Source: Impatiens glandulifera (Eukaryota > Streptophyta > Magnoliopsida > Ericales > Balsaminaceae). From it: a stretch of 64,000 nucleotides of DNA. A model generated the notes under the pieces. It was not told the DNA's origin. It was given only the letters and a program-made list of their open reading frames with translations, and did no database searches. The stretch is taken from NCBI RefSeq assembly GCF_907164915.1, contig NC_061868.1, positions 42,857,774 through 42,921,773 of the forward strand, read 5' to 3'. Of the stretch, positions 46,150 through 59,656 are shown piece after piece (position 1 is the first letter of the stretch; every line of letters begins with the position of its first letter). Position numbers and translations under genes: made by a program.

Positions 46150-47370
46150 GATACCTGCAAGAAACTAAAGTTAAAATGTTTATATCTATTTATCACAAAT
46201 TAACCTTAGATGTTCGAATAACGGGGATTTATTTTTGTAACAATTTTCATCTAGGTCTGAATGCCATATTTATAGCGTAAAAACTTGTTACGCTTGACTT
46301 GCCATTACAAACAGATCATGAATCTGAGTTCTCAATGTCATGTTCAAATTAATACTTACAAACTCGTACTTATCTATTTTTATACCACAGTCCTTGGATT
46401 GTACATCAAATCATCTATACTAGAAAAAAAATTACTCGGTTACAACCAAAATACTAAATTTCTATGATATATGTGAGTACTATAGTAATTTATCGTATCG
46501 GCCTCATTGTTGCCAATTACTAAGACACCACTATTTTGATTGGTTAACCTTCGTCATGTTTCTCGTTGTTGAACTTGTACTCTTTTATTTTACAAAAGTT
46601 ATAATTCTTAGCATAAATTGTCGGGTCACTCCTAAGAATCTTTAGACTCAAAGTTCTATCTGATTCATCTGCCAATTGCCCCACTTTCATCTTAAAAAAC
46701 TTATGTAAGTTTATCGCGTTTAAGATTGAGTCCCCCTATATTAGTCAACTCTTGCGTGAATTCGCTACATATAATGAAATTTAATTGTAATTAGTTAATT
46801 ACAAAATTCACACTTAGTCACTAATTAACTTTTGAACTCTTACTTGTAATATTGTTCGCCTTCGAGACAATTTTAAAATATATACATGAGCATGCTCCCG
46901 ATCACCCGGTTCATATGGTAAAGTGTTACAATCGATAAATCTTTCATTATCAAGAATATAGTTGAAGTTATTTGTATCGATATTTCTATTGTCTCATAAC
47001 TTCTAAATATCGAGCACATAATACTCTAATGCAAAAGGTAACTCTCACTAGTTGAACCTTCAGGGAATTTTTGTTCCTTTATTTACATCACTATGTTCTC
47101 ACACAATTCAAAACCTCAATAATATATACAATAAAAATATTTATTTGAGTAATATTAATAAAATATTCTTAATACTTTTATATGTTTTTTTTTAAATAAA
47201 ATTTGTTAAGACTGTAAAAAAAGTGTTAGAACTCTTATTTGTGTTTGTCATAGTCTTTTCTATATGGTTCCAAGTTATCTGATTTATCCGAAAGAGACAA
47301 CTTTTATATATTTTGTAAATGTTATAAAAAATTACATGACTATTTTAGTAATTTTAATCAATGATTCAAT
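46150..47370. other. AT-rich spacer, no gene seen
   Basis: Moderately AT-rich. No frame with recognisable motif and no RNA gene. It may be the rest of the CACTA-like element on its left. Confidence 0.4.
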
Positions 47371-47822
47371 AATATTTATTTTATTTAGATAAATAAATCA
47401 CAGAAAACATTATATAAATTTATCCACGTATTAGATGGATTTCTTTATGAAGAATTAGGGAATAATTCTACATTTTATCATGAACTTTCATGTTTTCATA
47501 AATATTATATCTTCTTTATTTTATTTGTTACCCGTTCTAATAACTACTAGTGACAATGGGTTTCTTTTATAAATTCTCAACAAAATATCAAAGTACCGAA
47601 TAAAACAATGACATAAAATAATGATAATGAAAAGACGTAAACGGACGATTATAGACTATCCCAGTTGCTTATGGCTATTCTGGATCCCTCAACTATAGCC
47701 TAACAACCTTAATCAAAACAAATAACACACAAACACAACTAACAACCTTAATTAAAACAAATCAACAATTAAAACCTGAAAAGAAACACCAATTTAGGAG
47801 AAGACATTATTAATGTTTTCCC

Positions 47823-48754
47823 CTAATGTAAAGAGGGATCATATGGGTCCATGTTGGTGTTATGGTAGTAAGGAAACACGGGCTGGTTGTTCGGATATGG
47901 GATTCCCATGTCGGGATGGACGTAGGGCACCATATCATTTCGCGGGAAATCAATGGACAGAGGCTGTAATCCCATCTCGGCAGGTTGAAAATCCACATTT
48001 AGAGGCTGAATTCCCATATTGACAGATTGAAATCCATGTTGAGAGGCTCAAATCCCATGTTGGTAGGATGAAAATTCATATTCTGAGGTGGAAAACGACA
48101 TGGCCGGAGGAGGATATGTCATGTTGGGCATCAATGAGAGCCAAGACTCGATGATTGAAACATCCCATGATTTGGAGGCATGAAGTCATCATGTCTTAGT
48201 ACAAGTTGTAATTGGCTACCACTACCTCCACTCCCGTCAGCGCCAACTTGAGGGGGGTTGAAAGAGGAGGAGTCCCTCCTACGCATCTCATTCATCCTCT
48301 CAACTACCTCCATCAGTTTCTGGTCGGTAACTGTAGTCAGCTCCTTATAATCCATCATATTCAGCATCAACAATGTTGTTTGTGGATCAATAATGGATTG
48401 AAACATAAAATGTGTCATCTCCTTACTATGGTTCTCCTTTTGTTGTTTTCTCAGCTTTTCTTTCATCTTTTCAAGTCTCTGTCTCATGAAAGTCTCTTGG
48501 TTTACCTGTCTCTTTACTTGATCTACCTTCGAAAAACTCTTTAACTTCATGATAAGTCTTCTTGCTTCATCTACTGATGGCCATACGAGAGGTTGAGGAT
48601 CAAAGGAGTTGTAGATGATGGTACACGCCTCAATGCCACATAGAGTAGTGAGTTCATCTAGTTTCTTCACAACACCAACTTGTCGTTTTTTGAACGTGTT
48701 TTTTCTCTTAGTATCATTGAGAATGTAACTGAGCTTGACTTTGCTTCTAGTCAT
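47823..48754 (-). pseudogene. MADS-6, M-gamma MADS gene with frameshifts in the tail
   Basis: The paralogue of MADS-4. From the ATG at 48752-48754 the frame stays open for 207 codons (MTRSKVKLSYILNDTKRK…SSSLGSH) and closes at 48131. This includes the whole MADS domain, the M-gamma segment (F-M-R-Q-R) and the Gly-rich linker. One base is missing near 48132 relative to MADS-4. An extra base near 48085 and a missing base near 48028 follow, so the heptad tail is read in other frames until it resumes at 47823-48017 with the usual end DPYDPSLH. A tail-less protein could still be made. The TATA element is at 48832-48846. Confidence 0.87.
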
Positions 48755-48831
48755 AGTGTTTCTATAAGGGATTGGAGAAAGAAAACTCTTTTTCTTAATT
48801 TGTTGGGATTTTCTTCATGACCAGAACTCTT

Positions 48832-48846
48832 CTTATATATATTTTT
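48832..48846 (-). promoter_or_regulatory. TATA element of MADS-6
   Basis: The complement of 'cttatatatattttt' lies about 80-90 bases before the ATG, at the position of the other copies. Confidence 0.5.
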
Positions 48847-50605
<1,759 letters not shown>

Positions 50606-50609
50606 TTTA

Positions 50610-52800
50610 AACTACTATCATATTTAATATGAATTGTAGTTTAAATTTCGAGATATGATAATAATAAATGGCTCATTGTTATTTAGGAGTCGAACTTGGG
50701 TCGTTTTTATACAATTAGATTCGAAATATATAACTCATTAGTAAATTAATTTTATTATCTACAAACTATTCAAGTAGAATCATTAACGTGGTTAAAACAA
50801 AATAGTATAAAGTTCAATTTAACTTCATTTTGTATATTGGCCTAATTAAATTCTTTAATTATTCGATACTCAAGTAAACCCTCAAACAATATGTGACTAT
50901 CTATATATCTCGCGATTATAAAAGTATATTGTTTTAAGGTATATTAAGGTTGAGTCTTTTGTTCGTATTTTTTGACCAATCGATTCGAAGCATTTCTTTT
51001 TATACTATTTAGAAAAATCAATATCTCAATTGTATTTGTGTGGATATCTAAAATAGAATGTATGAAATGCATTTTATACTATTTGGAAAAACCAAGATCT
51101 CAATAATTGTATTCGTGGGGATATCTAAAATGGAATGTATGAAATATATCTCAACAGAAGAAAATGAATATTATTTCTATCGATACGGACCCAAGATTTA
51201 GGGTTAGGGTGGACTTGAAAAAAAATTAGGGATGTGTTTAAAAATATAACGAAAAAATTTTGAATAAAACGAGTTGATAAAGATAAGTTTTATAAATTTT
51301 TTAATAATTAAATAAATAAATACAAATAGTGAATTATATTGAAAATTTCTATGAAATTAACTGGTGTTGTCAAATATGAACCGAAAAGAAATTTTATTTT
51401 TTTCGGGATAAGCTTCAGCCTATCCAAGTCCCTATATAGATTCGTCTCTAACTGTGACTAAAAATAGTGTGACCAAAATTAATAAAATAAAGCTCATATT
51501 AATTTTACGAATTTATAAATTATTTCGATTTTATAATTGTATACGATTTTACATAAATAAAATAAATTTTATATTTATAAATTCAAAAATAAAATTATTT
51601 GAATAAACAAACTAATGTAATTAATCTTACAATTATAATTTAGTTTTAGTGTAATTTATTCTTTATTGCTTCTTAAATTTTAATGAATTTAAGAAATAGT
51701 AATGAATAAATTAAGAAACAGTAAATAATAAATTAAACTAAAAATTAATTATAATTATAAATTAATTAAATTAGTTCATTTATTTGAATAATTTTGTTTT
51801 TGAATATATAAATATAAAATTCATTTTATTTATGTAAAATGGTTACAATCATAAAATTAAAATAATTTATAAATTCATAAATTTTAAAATTAAAAATTGT
51901 ATAAGCTTAACTAATTTAATTTTTTTTTTCAAAATTAAACTAATTAACCTTCTTTATAATTGTAAAATTTAAGGAGTCAAGTTGATAATTTAAACTTGTC
52001 CTAATTATTTATATAATGATATATATTGGAAGAGCTTGTTTGAATTTTTCTCAAATAATATAAATAATTCTTTTTTATTTGGGTAAATTAATAAAATATT
52101 CTTAATATTGTATATATATTATAATTTTATATGTTTTTTAAATTTTATAAAAATAAAATAAAATATGAGTATTTGTTTTTAATTAACCATTTGAATAATT
52201 TCATAAAAGAAATGATCCATTAACTTAGACTCCCTACTTGTCATGGTTTTTTTTTGACATTTTTTAGTGGTAGTTTCATGTTGAATTTGTCACAAAAAAT
52301 GTGATAATTGTAATTATCTTTCTTGTTTTATCAACAATATCAAGAGTTTAACTTTAAAAACAAATAAGATGCAAATTTGGAGACTTAAAACTTAGTTTTT
52401 GAAATGTTTTCTCCAAATTTGTTTTTTTAAATGTTTTCTTAAACTAAGTTCATACAACTAATTCTAATTTTTGACGTCAATTGTGTTTAAAGCGGGCAGA
52501 TGGATCCTCAATTAATTATTTGGTTTGGTTAACATTATAAATCATATAAATAAGTATGGTGCAATCAAGTTCATATATTGTATGTATCAAAGATATATAA
52601 CTCGAAATAACTATTTCAATTAAATGAAAAAGTCCTCAATCAATTAAAAACTTCAAAGGAATATGATTTAGCTATCAAAAATCAAAACAAATGAGGATGG
52701 AAACAAACAACCTTAAAACATAACAACCATAATCAAAACAAATAAACAATCTCAATGTCAAAAAAAACATTACAAAATAATAATGAAAGAAAGAAACACA
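50610..52800. other. Spacer 3' of MADS-7
   Basis: No gene seen. 51004-51150 holds two tandem copies of about 75 bases (shared 'ggatatctaaaat' and 'gaatgtatgaaat'). From 51650 it matches copy A from 37850. Confidence 0.5.
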
Positions 52801-52830
52801 TATAGGAGAAGACATTATTCAAGTTTTCCC

Positions 52831-53802
52831 TTAATGTGAAGAGGGGTCTTGTGGACTCATGTCGGCATTATGGTAGTAAGGAAATGTAGGCTGGTTGCTC
52901 GAGTATGACATTCCCATGTGAGGATGCATGTAGGCCATCTCATTTCGCGTAAAATCCATAGACAAAGGCGAAAACTCTATGTTGGCGGGCGGGGGATATG
53001 TCATGTTCGGAGGCGGGAAGGTCATGATTGGAGGAGGATATGTCATGCTTGGCGCCATGGAAAAGTCGAGACTTGGTGGTTGAAGCCTTCCATGATTTGG
53101 AGGCATGAATTCATGGCTTAAACCAAGTTGCTGCCCACCACTGCCACTGCCACTGCCACTGCCACTGCCACTACCACTACCACTACCTTCATGCCTCGAA
53201 GATTGAAACCTTCTATGATTTGGAGTCATGAATTCATGATGACTCAAAACAAGTTGTTGGTTATTACTACCACCACTCCCTTCTACGCCTCCTTGAGGAG
53301 GAGAACGGGTGAAAGAGGAGGATTCCCTTCGACGCATCTCCATCATTCTCTCGACCTCCATTATGTTTTGATTGGCAACTCTAGTCAATTCCTCGCAATC
53401 TCCCATATTCATCATCAACATTACTGCTTGCGGATCCATCATAGATTGAAACATAGTATGTGTCATTTCCTTATGACGGTTTTCTCTTTGTTGTTTTCGC
53501 AGCTTCTCCTCCATCTTTTGGAGCCTTTGTCTCGTGAATGTCTCTTGATTTACCTTCCTCTTCACTTGATCTACCTCCGAAAAACTCTTGAACTTCATGA
53601 TAAGTCTTCGGGCTTCATCTACCGATGGCCAGACGAGAGGTTGGGGATCAAAGGCGCTATAGATGACGGTACACGCCTCGATGCCACATAGCGTGGTGAG
53701 CTCATCTAATTTCTTCACAACACCGACTTTCCTCTTCTTGAATGTGGTTTTTCTAGCGGTGTCATTTTGAATGTAAGCAAGCTTGACCTTGTTTCTAGTC
53801 AT
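52831..53802 (-). CDS. MADS-7, type I M-gamma MADS-box transcription factor
   Basis: An intronless frame of 323 residues from MTRNKVKLAYIQNDTA (ATG 53800-53802). An in-frame ATG 23 codons upstream (53871) gives an extension not conserved in the paralogues and lying in the region corresponding to their 5' UTR, so I reject it as the start. MADS domain 1-60 (TLCGIEACTVIYSAF), M-gamma segment with F-T-R-Q-R, a Gly-rich linker with a (Gly-Ser)n tract encoded by a trinucleotide/hexanucleotide repeat at 53134-53187, four P-x-N-M heptads and the ending SPQDPSSH. A TATA element is at 53904-53916. Its duplicate MADS-5 is broken, so this is the surviving member of that pair. Expected to be a nuclear DNA-binding regulator. 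Confidence 0.93.
   Translation of the reverse strand: MTRNKVKLAYIQNDTARKTTFKKRKVGVVKKLDELTTLCGIEACTVIYSAFDPQPLVWPSVDEARRLIMKFKSFSEVDQVKRKVNQETFTRQRLQKMEEKLRKQQRENRHKEMTHTMFQSMMDPQAVMLMMNMGDCEELTRVANQNIMEVERMMEMRRRESSSFTRSPPQGGVEGSGGSNNQQLVLSHHEFMTPNHRRFQSSRHEGSGSGSGSGSGSGSGSGGQQLGLSHEFMPPNHGRLQPPSLDFSMAPSMTYPPPIMTFPPPNMTYPPPANIEFSPLSMDFTRNEMAYMHPHMGMSYSSNQPTFPYYHNADMSPQDPSSH
53134..53187. repeat. Coding microsatellite (Gly-Ser tract of MADS-7)
   Basis: 'ccactg' repeated several times, grading into 'ccacta' repeats. It encodes Gly-Ser repeats on the minus strand. MADS-5 lacks the expansion at the equivalent place (GGSGSTGGQQ). Confidence 0.9.
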
Positions 53803-53903
53803 GGTATTTTTAAAAGGGATTGGAGAAGGAAAGCTTTTTTTCTCAATTTGTTGGGAAGCTGTTATTCTCAATTAGTTGGGATTTTGTTCATGGCTAGATA
53901 TCT

Positions 53904-53916
53904 ACTTATATAAATT
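53904..53916 (-). promoter_or_regulatory. TATA element of MADS-7
   Basis: The complement of 'acttatataaatt' lies about 100 bases before the ATG. Confidence 0.5.
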
Positions 53917-53919
53917 CTT

Positions 53920-55200
53920 GAGAAAGAAACTTATGAAATTTGTTTGATAGGCTCTCTTTACAAATATAGTAATCAATGATGTTAATTACCAAAATCAATA
54001 TAATAAATTATTTCAAATCAATCTTTGAGATTTTCTAATTAATCATGGTAAAATTTAGTACCATAAACAGTGATTTCCTTTTGTGATTAATTTTTTAATT
54101 AAAATATAAAACTTCTTTATAGACAAGGAAAGTTAAAATGAAACAAATTAATGTTCCTATATTCTCATAAAAATGATTGTGACTAATGTTTGAATTAATA
54201 AAATAAGACTTCTGATTTATATACAAGGTTTAATGTGAAGTAATATTTTTTGTCAATATTTTTACCCTTTTTTACTAATTTTTGTGGAAAATAAATAAAT
54301 GAATTAAACTCGAAAATATTTTTTTTTTTTTAAATAAAATGTACTTTGTTCAATATAATATTGGGAGATGGATAAATATAGATTGAAACTTTATTACTTA
54401 TTATTAACAATGAAAATTCTATTAATAAACTGATTAATTAATAGAATTTTTCTTCTTCTTGAGACATTTCAACAAATTCTATTATTAAGCATTATATTTT
54501 TTTTTTAAAGTGATTAATAAACAAGATATTATTAAATACCTGTAGATTCAATAAGTAATTGTTTTATAAATCAGCTTTTCTAAATCAAATATTTCTTTTT
54601 TACTATAACTATGAAGACATAACATTTTTATATTTTAAAATAGTTACAGCTGTCAATAAAATTTATTGTCATTTTTTACCAATTTCCCACCACCACAAAC
54701 ATAATTATAGAAAAAATATTAATTTTTCAAATTAATATTGTGACTAAAAAAATGCCTGTCATTTAGAGCATTTAAAATGAAATCTGTATTTTATTTTTGC
54801 TTTTAATAGGAGGATATGGATGCATTAAAGACCTGATTTGGAAAATTAAATTAAACATTCGGACTTTTTAAGGAATAAATTAAATTTCCGCTGTTAAAAT
54901 GGAATCTGTGTTTTACATTTTAATTCAAAATTAATTTTTTTACTATATCTAATTAAATAATAAATAATATGTCTATTTATATTTATTTATACAATTAATT
55001 AATAATATTTGAACTTAATAAATAAATTCATGTAAAATTATTTATTAGAATCAATTTTTATATATTAAACTAAAATCTTATTACTTATTATCCAATAATA
55101 CACAATAATATATTATAATAATAGTGATCATTAAAATACTATATTATAAAAAGAAGAAGAAAAAGTTCAAGCTGGTATCAATATTAATTTAATTAAACAA
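53920..55200 (-). other. MADS-7 upstream block
   Basis: Non-coding, colinear with 40031-41600. It ends shortly before the CHY1 3' end, so MADS-7 and CHY1 share this spacer, with CHY1 reading toward MADS-7. Confidence 0.6.
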
Positions 55201-55459
55201 GAAAAATATTATCCCTTGATTCCCATATAATCTTATGAAGTTGTCTTTATAGCAAGGATACAAATTAAATTATGACTAATTCATCGTTCTATTGGACACA
55301 CTAAGAATTAAGTCAAAATCGAACTTGTGACATTTGAACTTATAAAAACCGATTCTTGGAACTTAAGGTCAACCCCATATTATAGCCACTACCTTAAGGG
55401 CATTTTGGAGAATGTGCTAGAATAACTGAGTAAAAGAATGTAAAATTGTTGAAGTTGAA

Positions 55460-58400
55460 CTAGAGCTTGGCAAGAGCATAAATGGGTAAGTCAGGTCTTA
55501 GGGGAAGGTCCAATTCCTTGTAGTCTTCGTTATTAACCGCCTTCATGAAGTAGCTATCAACCATTTCGTCGTTAACTAGTTGAAGTGAAGAGGGTTCCCA
55601 CTGAAAGAAAGGATCAAAGTTGTATTTTGAGTGAGGTAAATTTAGCTGATTAATACTGGAATTTAGGTAGAGAAGATTAAATGACAAACCTTGGGGTTCT
55701 TATCCTTATCCAACAGTACAGCTCTACAACCCTGCATACAAAGATGATGAAAAATGAGCGAAAAAATTAAGAGAGAAATGTAGCATGCAGTGATCATTGG
55801 ATCAATCATCACCTCGAGCAAATCCTTGCTGAGTCTTCCACTCATAACATGACAAACCATTCTGTACTCACGAACAAGACATTGGCCAATGCCGAGGAGC
55901 CTCCCTTCCCGGATCTGTACAAATCATTAACTGTTTCTAGAATAAGGATAGTTATGGTATTGAATCTTGATTAGTTTGTCAATAGAAGTTAATTTTTTGT
56001 TTAATTTAGAATTTATATTGTAATCAGTTTACCCAGTCAATCAGAAGTACAATTTCAGTTTTCTATCTTGATCAAATTATGACTTATTGTGACAAAAATA
56101 GTAATCTTGATTGCCTGCCAAACTATTCTTGTGCGAACGAACAATCTTACCGATCTAAGGGAGATTTTAAGACTAGTTGGTGATGCCTTCTTCAGTAATT
56201 GAATTGTTGAAGAGATCCAATAATCTGTTGTGATTGTAACCTTCCTTTCCTAAAACATATATTGTTACAACATTAATCAACGGACAAGATTTAACATCAG
56301 TTTTCCAATATGGAATGGGTCATCAAATCTGGTTTACTTACTAGTGCATTTAAGATTTCTTCAACTGTTCTTCTAGAGAAGCAATCGTTGATAATATCCA
56401 ACCTGCCACCAAGCAAAAGCTCAAAATCAGAATCAAAAGGGGATAAAGTAAAGAAAAGATGAACTACGCAAGCAAAAAACAGAAGAAATAGTGAAGAAAA
56501 GTAAGAAAATCACTTAAGGATGCAATAAATATCAGATAAATAATTACCTGCTATATGCACTCATCTCTTTTAGATTTGGTAGCTCAGAGTATTCATCAAT
56601 AATTGCAGAAACAAGGGCTAGATTTCTTGAGTTTACATTTCCTAGAGCAGCTTCTAATGAAGGCAATCTCTGTTCATCAGACAAAGGGAAAACATTAATG
56701 ATGTATTTGTGATCATCAATGTTTTTGGTTGCCAAATGAAAGATGACAGAAAAGTAGAAAAAGATAAGTCCTCACTTCTGTGAAAGAAGAATGTAACAAA
56801 ATTTACTAATATTGGTAATATAATAATGAAGCATGAATTGAAGAAGGAGATGACAGAAATCGAAAAGAGAACAAATATGAATTTTTTCGGTAGTCAACTA
56901 TGACATTAGGAAATGAGTGAGAGTTTCCGCTTTGAGTGAGTTTCATTGAACCTCGTTGTATTTTCCTCATTTCACGACTACTTATTACTTGTACCTACCT
57001 GGTTGTATTTCTATCATAGCTGATGCTATGTGACTTTTGCGTTGACTGTGATTTTAATGAAATTTCTTTTTTTTTCAAAAGTAAAATAAAATAATTTACC
57101 TCAGAGGGGACAAAATGGGTCGCAAGGCCACAGGCTAGCATGTCGGCACCATCCAACCTACAACCAGTAAGGCCAACATATTCACCTGCCACATTATGTC
57201 AAAATTTGGCTTAATCAGTATGCAAGAGATAAGATGAACCAATTGAATGTTTCCGCAAATCAATCCTAAAACCAAAATAATGACTATATAAATTACCAAA
57301 AAATCCAGGAAGCCTGGGTAAAAAATAAGTGGCACCCACATCCGGGAAGAGTCCTATACCGGTTTCTGGCATTGCAAATACCTGCAGGTTCAGATAAAAA
57401 TACATAAACAAAAAGAAATCAATTTTAGCTAGACCCAATTCATGTTAGGAAAAAATTTCATCCCTTTCAGTAATTCAAAGCAAAGACATCCATCTGTAAC
57501 ACTCTTAGAAACAGGAAATGAATATTGAAAGAATCTAAACTGCAATGAAATCATATTTCGAGAGTATATATATAAGACATTCTGCAGCTCCAAATATTTC
57601 TAAGTTACCGTATTTTCTGTAGCAACTCGAAAATTGCCATGAATTGAAGCGCCTGCCCCACCTCCCATGACAATTCCATCAAGAATAGAAACCTTCAAAC
57701 AGATTTGCAATCAAAGGATAAGATAAAAACGTACAACAACAAAAAAAAAGACAGAAATTAAACAACGAAACCATGCTGATTGCTTAATCACCTGGGGCAT
57801 GGTATATGTAGCCATCACATAATTTAAAGTGAATTCTGTTCTGAAAAAATCAGCACCAAATTTTGCGTTTCCTGATGTATAAAACAAGGTAACAAACTAA
57901 AACTAGTTATAGACTCTTGTACTCTGAAAACAAAAACCATATCAGCTCAATTTTTCTTCATCTGGATAACTATACCATTATTAATTTCACGAACTACAGT
58001 TGCAACATCACCACCTGCACAAAAAGCTCTTCCTTTACCCTGTTACCATATTGGTTACTATTAAGAATAACACATTTGTCAAATTAAAATCAAACTCTGA
58101 AAGCAGAATGCAACTTACAAACTGAAAAATGTAAGAAAAAAATTAATAAACAAAGATCACCCATATATAGAGATTTCTATGTGCTTACCTTCAAAATAAC
58201 TAAGTTGAGATTGTCATCCTTCTCTGCGTGAAGGAAAATATCTAATAGGCTGGATACCTGAGGGAAAAAAGTAAAAAACACTAGAAAACTGAAACATTTA
58301 TTCTGATATAACAAAGAAAACAAGCTAAACTCTATCAGCTTTGTTCATCATATCATATATATAGAACAAAAACTCCTTAATAACTTGACAAATTTGAAGA

Positions 58401-59045
58401 GACAGTAAAAGGTTTGTCAGCTCGCAAATATAGTAAGACATATGGTACATACATGTCGCCACATATAAGGCATTAATACAACTTCTTCATGATAATTCAC
58501 ATGCTTTTCTGAAACAAAATGTCAGTCCATCGATTCCATTCCATTCCATTCTATATATGTAAGATTTGATAATTTATTTCATGATAATATGATTTCCAAA
58601 ACTAGTGTGAATTGATAGCTAAGAAACCTAAAAGGTGTGAACAATCTTAAAGGACAGTTACCATTTGAAATGATAGTGCATTTAGCTGCTTAGGCCTGTT
58701 CAGTATGATCCTCCTCACAGAAGAATCTCCTTCTACCAGGATCTGACAAAAAAAAAACCCAAAATTTACAATTGGGTAACAATTGGAAACGTTTTCACAG
58801 TCATATATATCAATTGTTCATGTTTTGGCTAAATCAGTTCTGAAAGACAATGGAAAAAGTAGAATCAATCACCAAACACTCCTTCTGCAATCTCACATGA
58901 TAATTCATACAGAGAAAACAAACATATAATTCGTAGTTAAGTTGCAAAGGGTATACTAATTTTGAATCTTCATATAGTTTCTTCACAAATGAGCTTGTAA
59001 ACAAACCTGTTTGAATTCAGCGCTTTTAGCTTCCATTACTGACAT
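55460..59045 (-). CDS. CHY1: 3-hydroxyisobutyryl-CoA hydrolase (CHY1-type)
   Basis: Fourteen exons, 384 residues: 59007-59045, 58662-58742, 58189-58257, 57976-58039, 57792-57871, 57609-57692, 57297-57381, 57100-57185, 56548-56669, 56342-56402, 56151-56249, 55813-55914, 55690-55731, 55460-55600. All introns are GT-AG and the frame closes exactly. The protein is a crotonase-fold hydrolase: [12 protein letters not shown] near residue 30, [13 protein letters not shown] near 65-76 (oxyanion hole), [12 protein letters not shown] near 120-130, [20 protein letters not shown] near 145-165 with the catalytic-site acidic residues, and [14 protein letters not shown] in the C-terminal part. It ends in AKL, a type 1 peroxisomal targeting signal as in Arabidopsis CHY1. 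It hydrolyses 3-hydroxyisobutyryl-CoA in valine breakdown. It is divergent from PRS across 611 bases. The start was chosen as the first ATG; a second Met lies at residue 4. Confidence 0.93.
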
Positions 59046-59656
59046 CTAATAGCTCGATACAGACAAAGAGAGAGATATTATTTGTATGAAAATGTACCAA
59101 ATTGTCAAAGCTTTGATTTTTAGGTCAAATTATTAATTATAAAAATATCTTTTTAATGACAATTATTTTATACTCTTAAATAACTAAAATAAAGAAATTG
59201 AAAGACTTTAAAGTTGGGATTTTAAATAATTATAAAAAATCAAAAATCTTTAAAAAAAAACTAATTAAATACTCAAATAACTCACATTTTTTTTAAATAT
59301 ATATATATATATATATAATAAAAAAACTAAATAAAAATCTCAAAATAACTGTAATTCAAAATAACCCATGATGACTTATTTTTGAAAGAAAAAAAAATAG
59401 TCAAGAAATTTGTTTCTTCTCAGAAGGAAAAAAAAAAAAAAAAAAAAAAGTCCCCACTTGAATTTAAAAAAAAACAAGCTTATATATTTACAATCAATCT
59501 TTCACTTTCTTTCACCATGAAAGGATTACACTTTGGGGGAAAATATCTATAACCCAGAGAAGTTCGATTTGTAAATCTTGATTCTTGGCCGTTCTTGTTA
59601 AATCTTGGGCCGCCAAGAGTTATTCATCCCTTTGACTATATTGGGTTGTGAAATCT
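59046..59656. promoter_or_regulatory. Shared divergent promoter region of CHY1 and PRS
   Basis: 611 bases separate the two start codons. 'tatatattta' at 59480-59489 could be a TATA element for PRS. On the CHY1 side no clear TATA is seen. The interval also has an AT tract at about 59297-59318 and a poly(A) run at about 59429-59448. No regulatory motif is read with certainty. Confidence 0.45.

Noticed and set aside
53803..53871. Upstream in-frame ATG of MADS-7, giving 346 residues (a similar extension exists at MADS-1)
   Set aside because: The extension is not shared by the other copies and corresponds to their untranslated leader; MTR/MAR is the family start.
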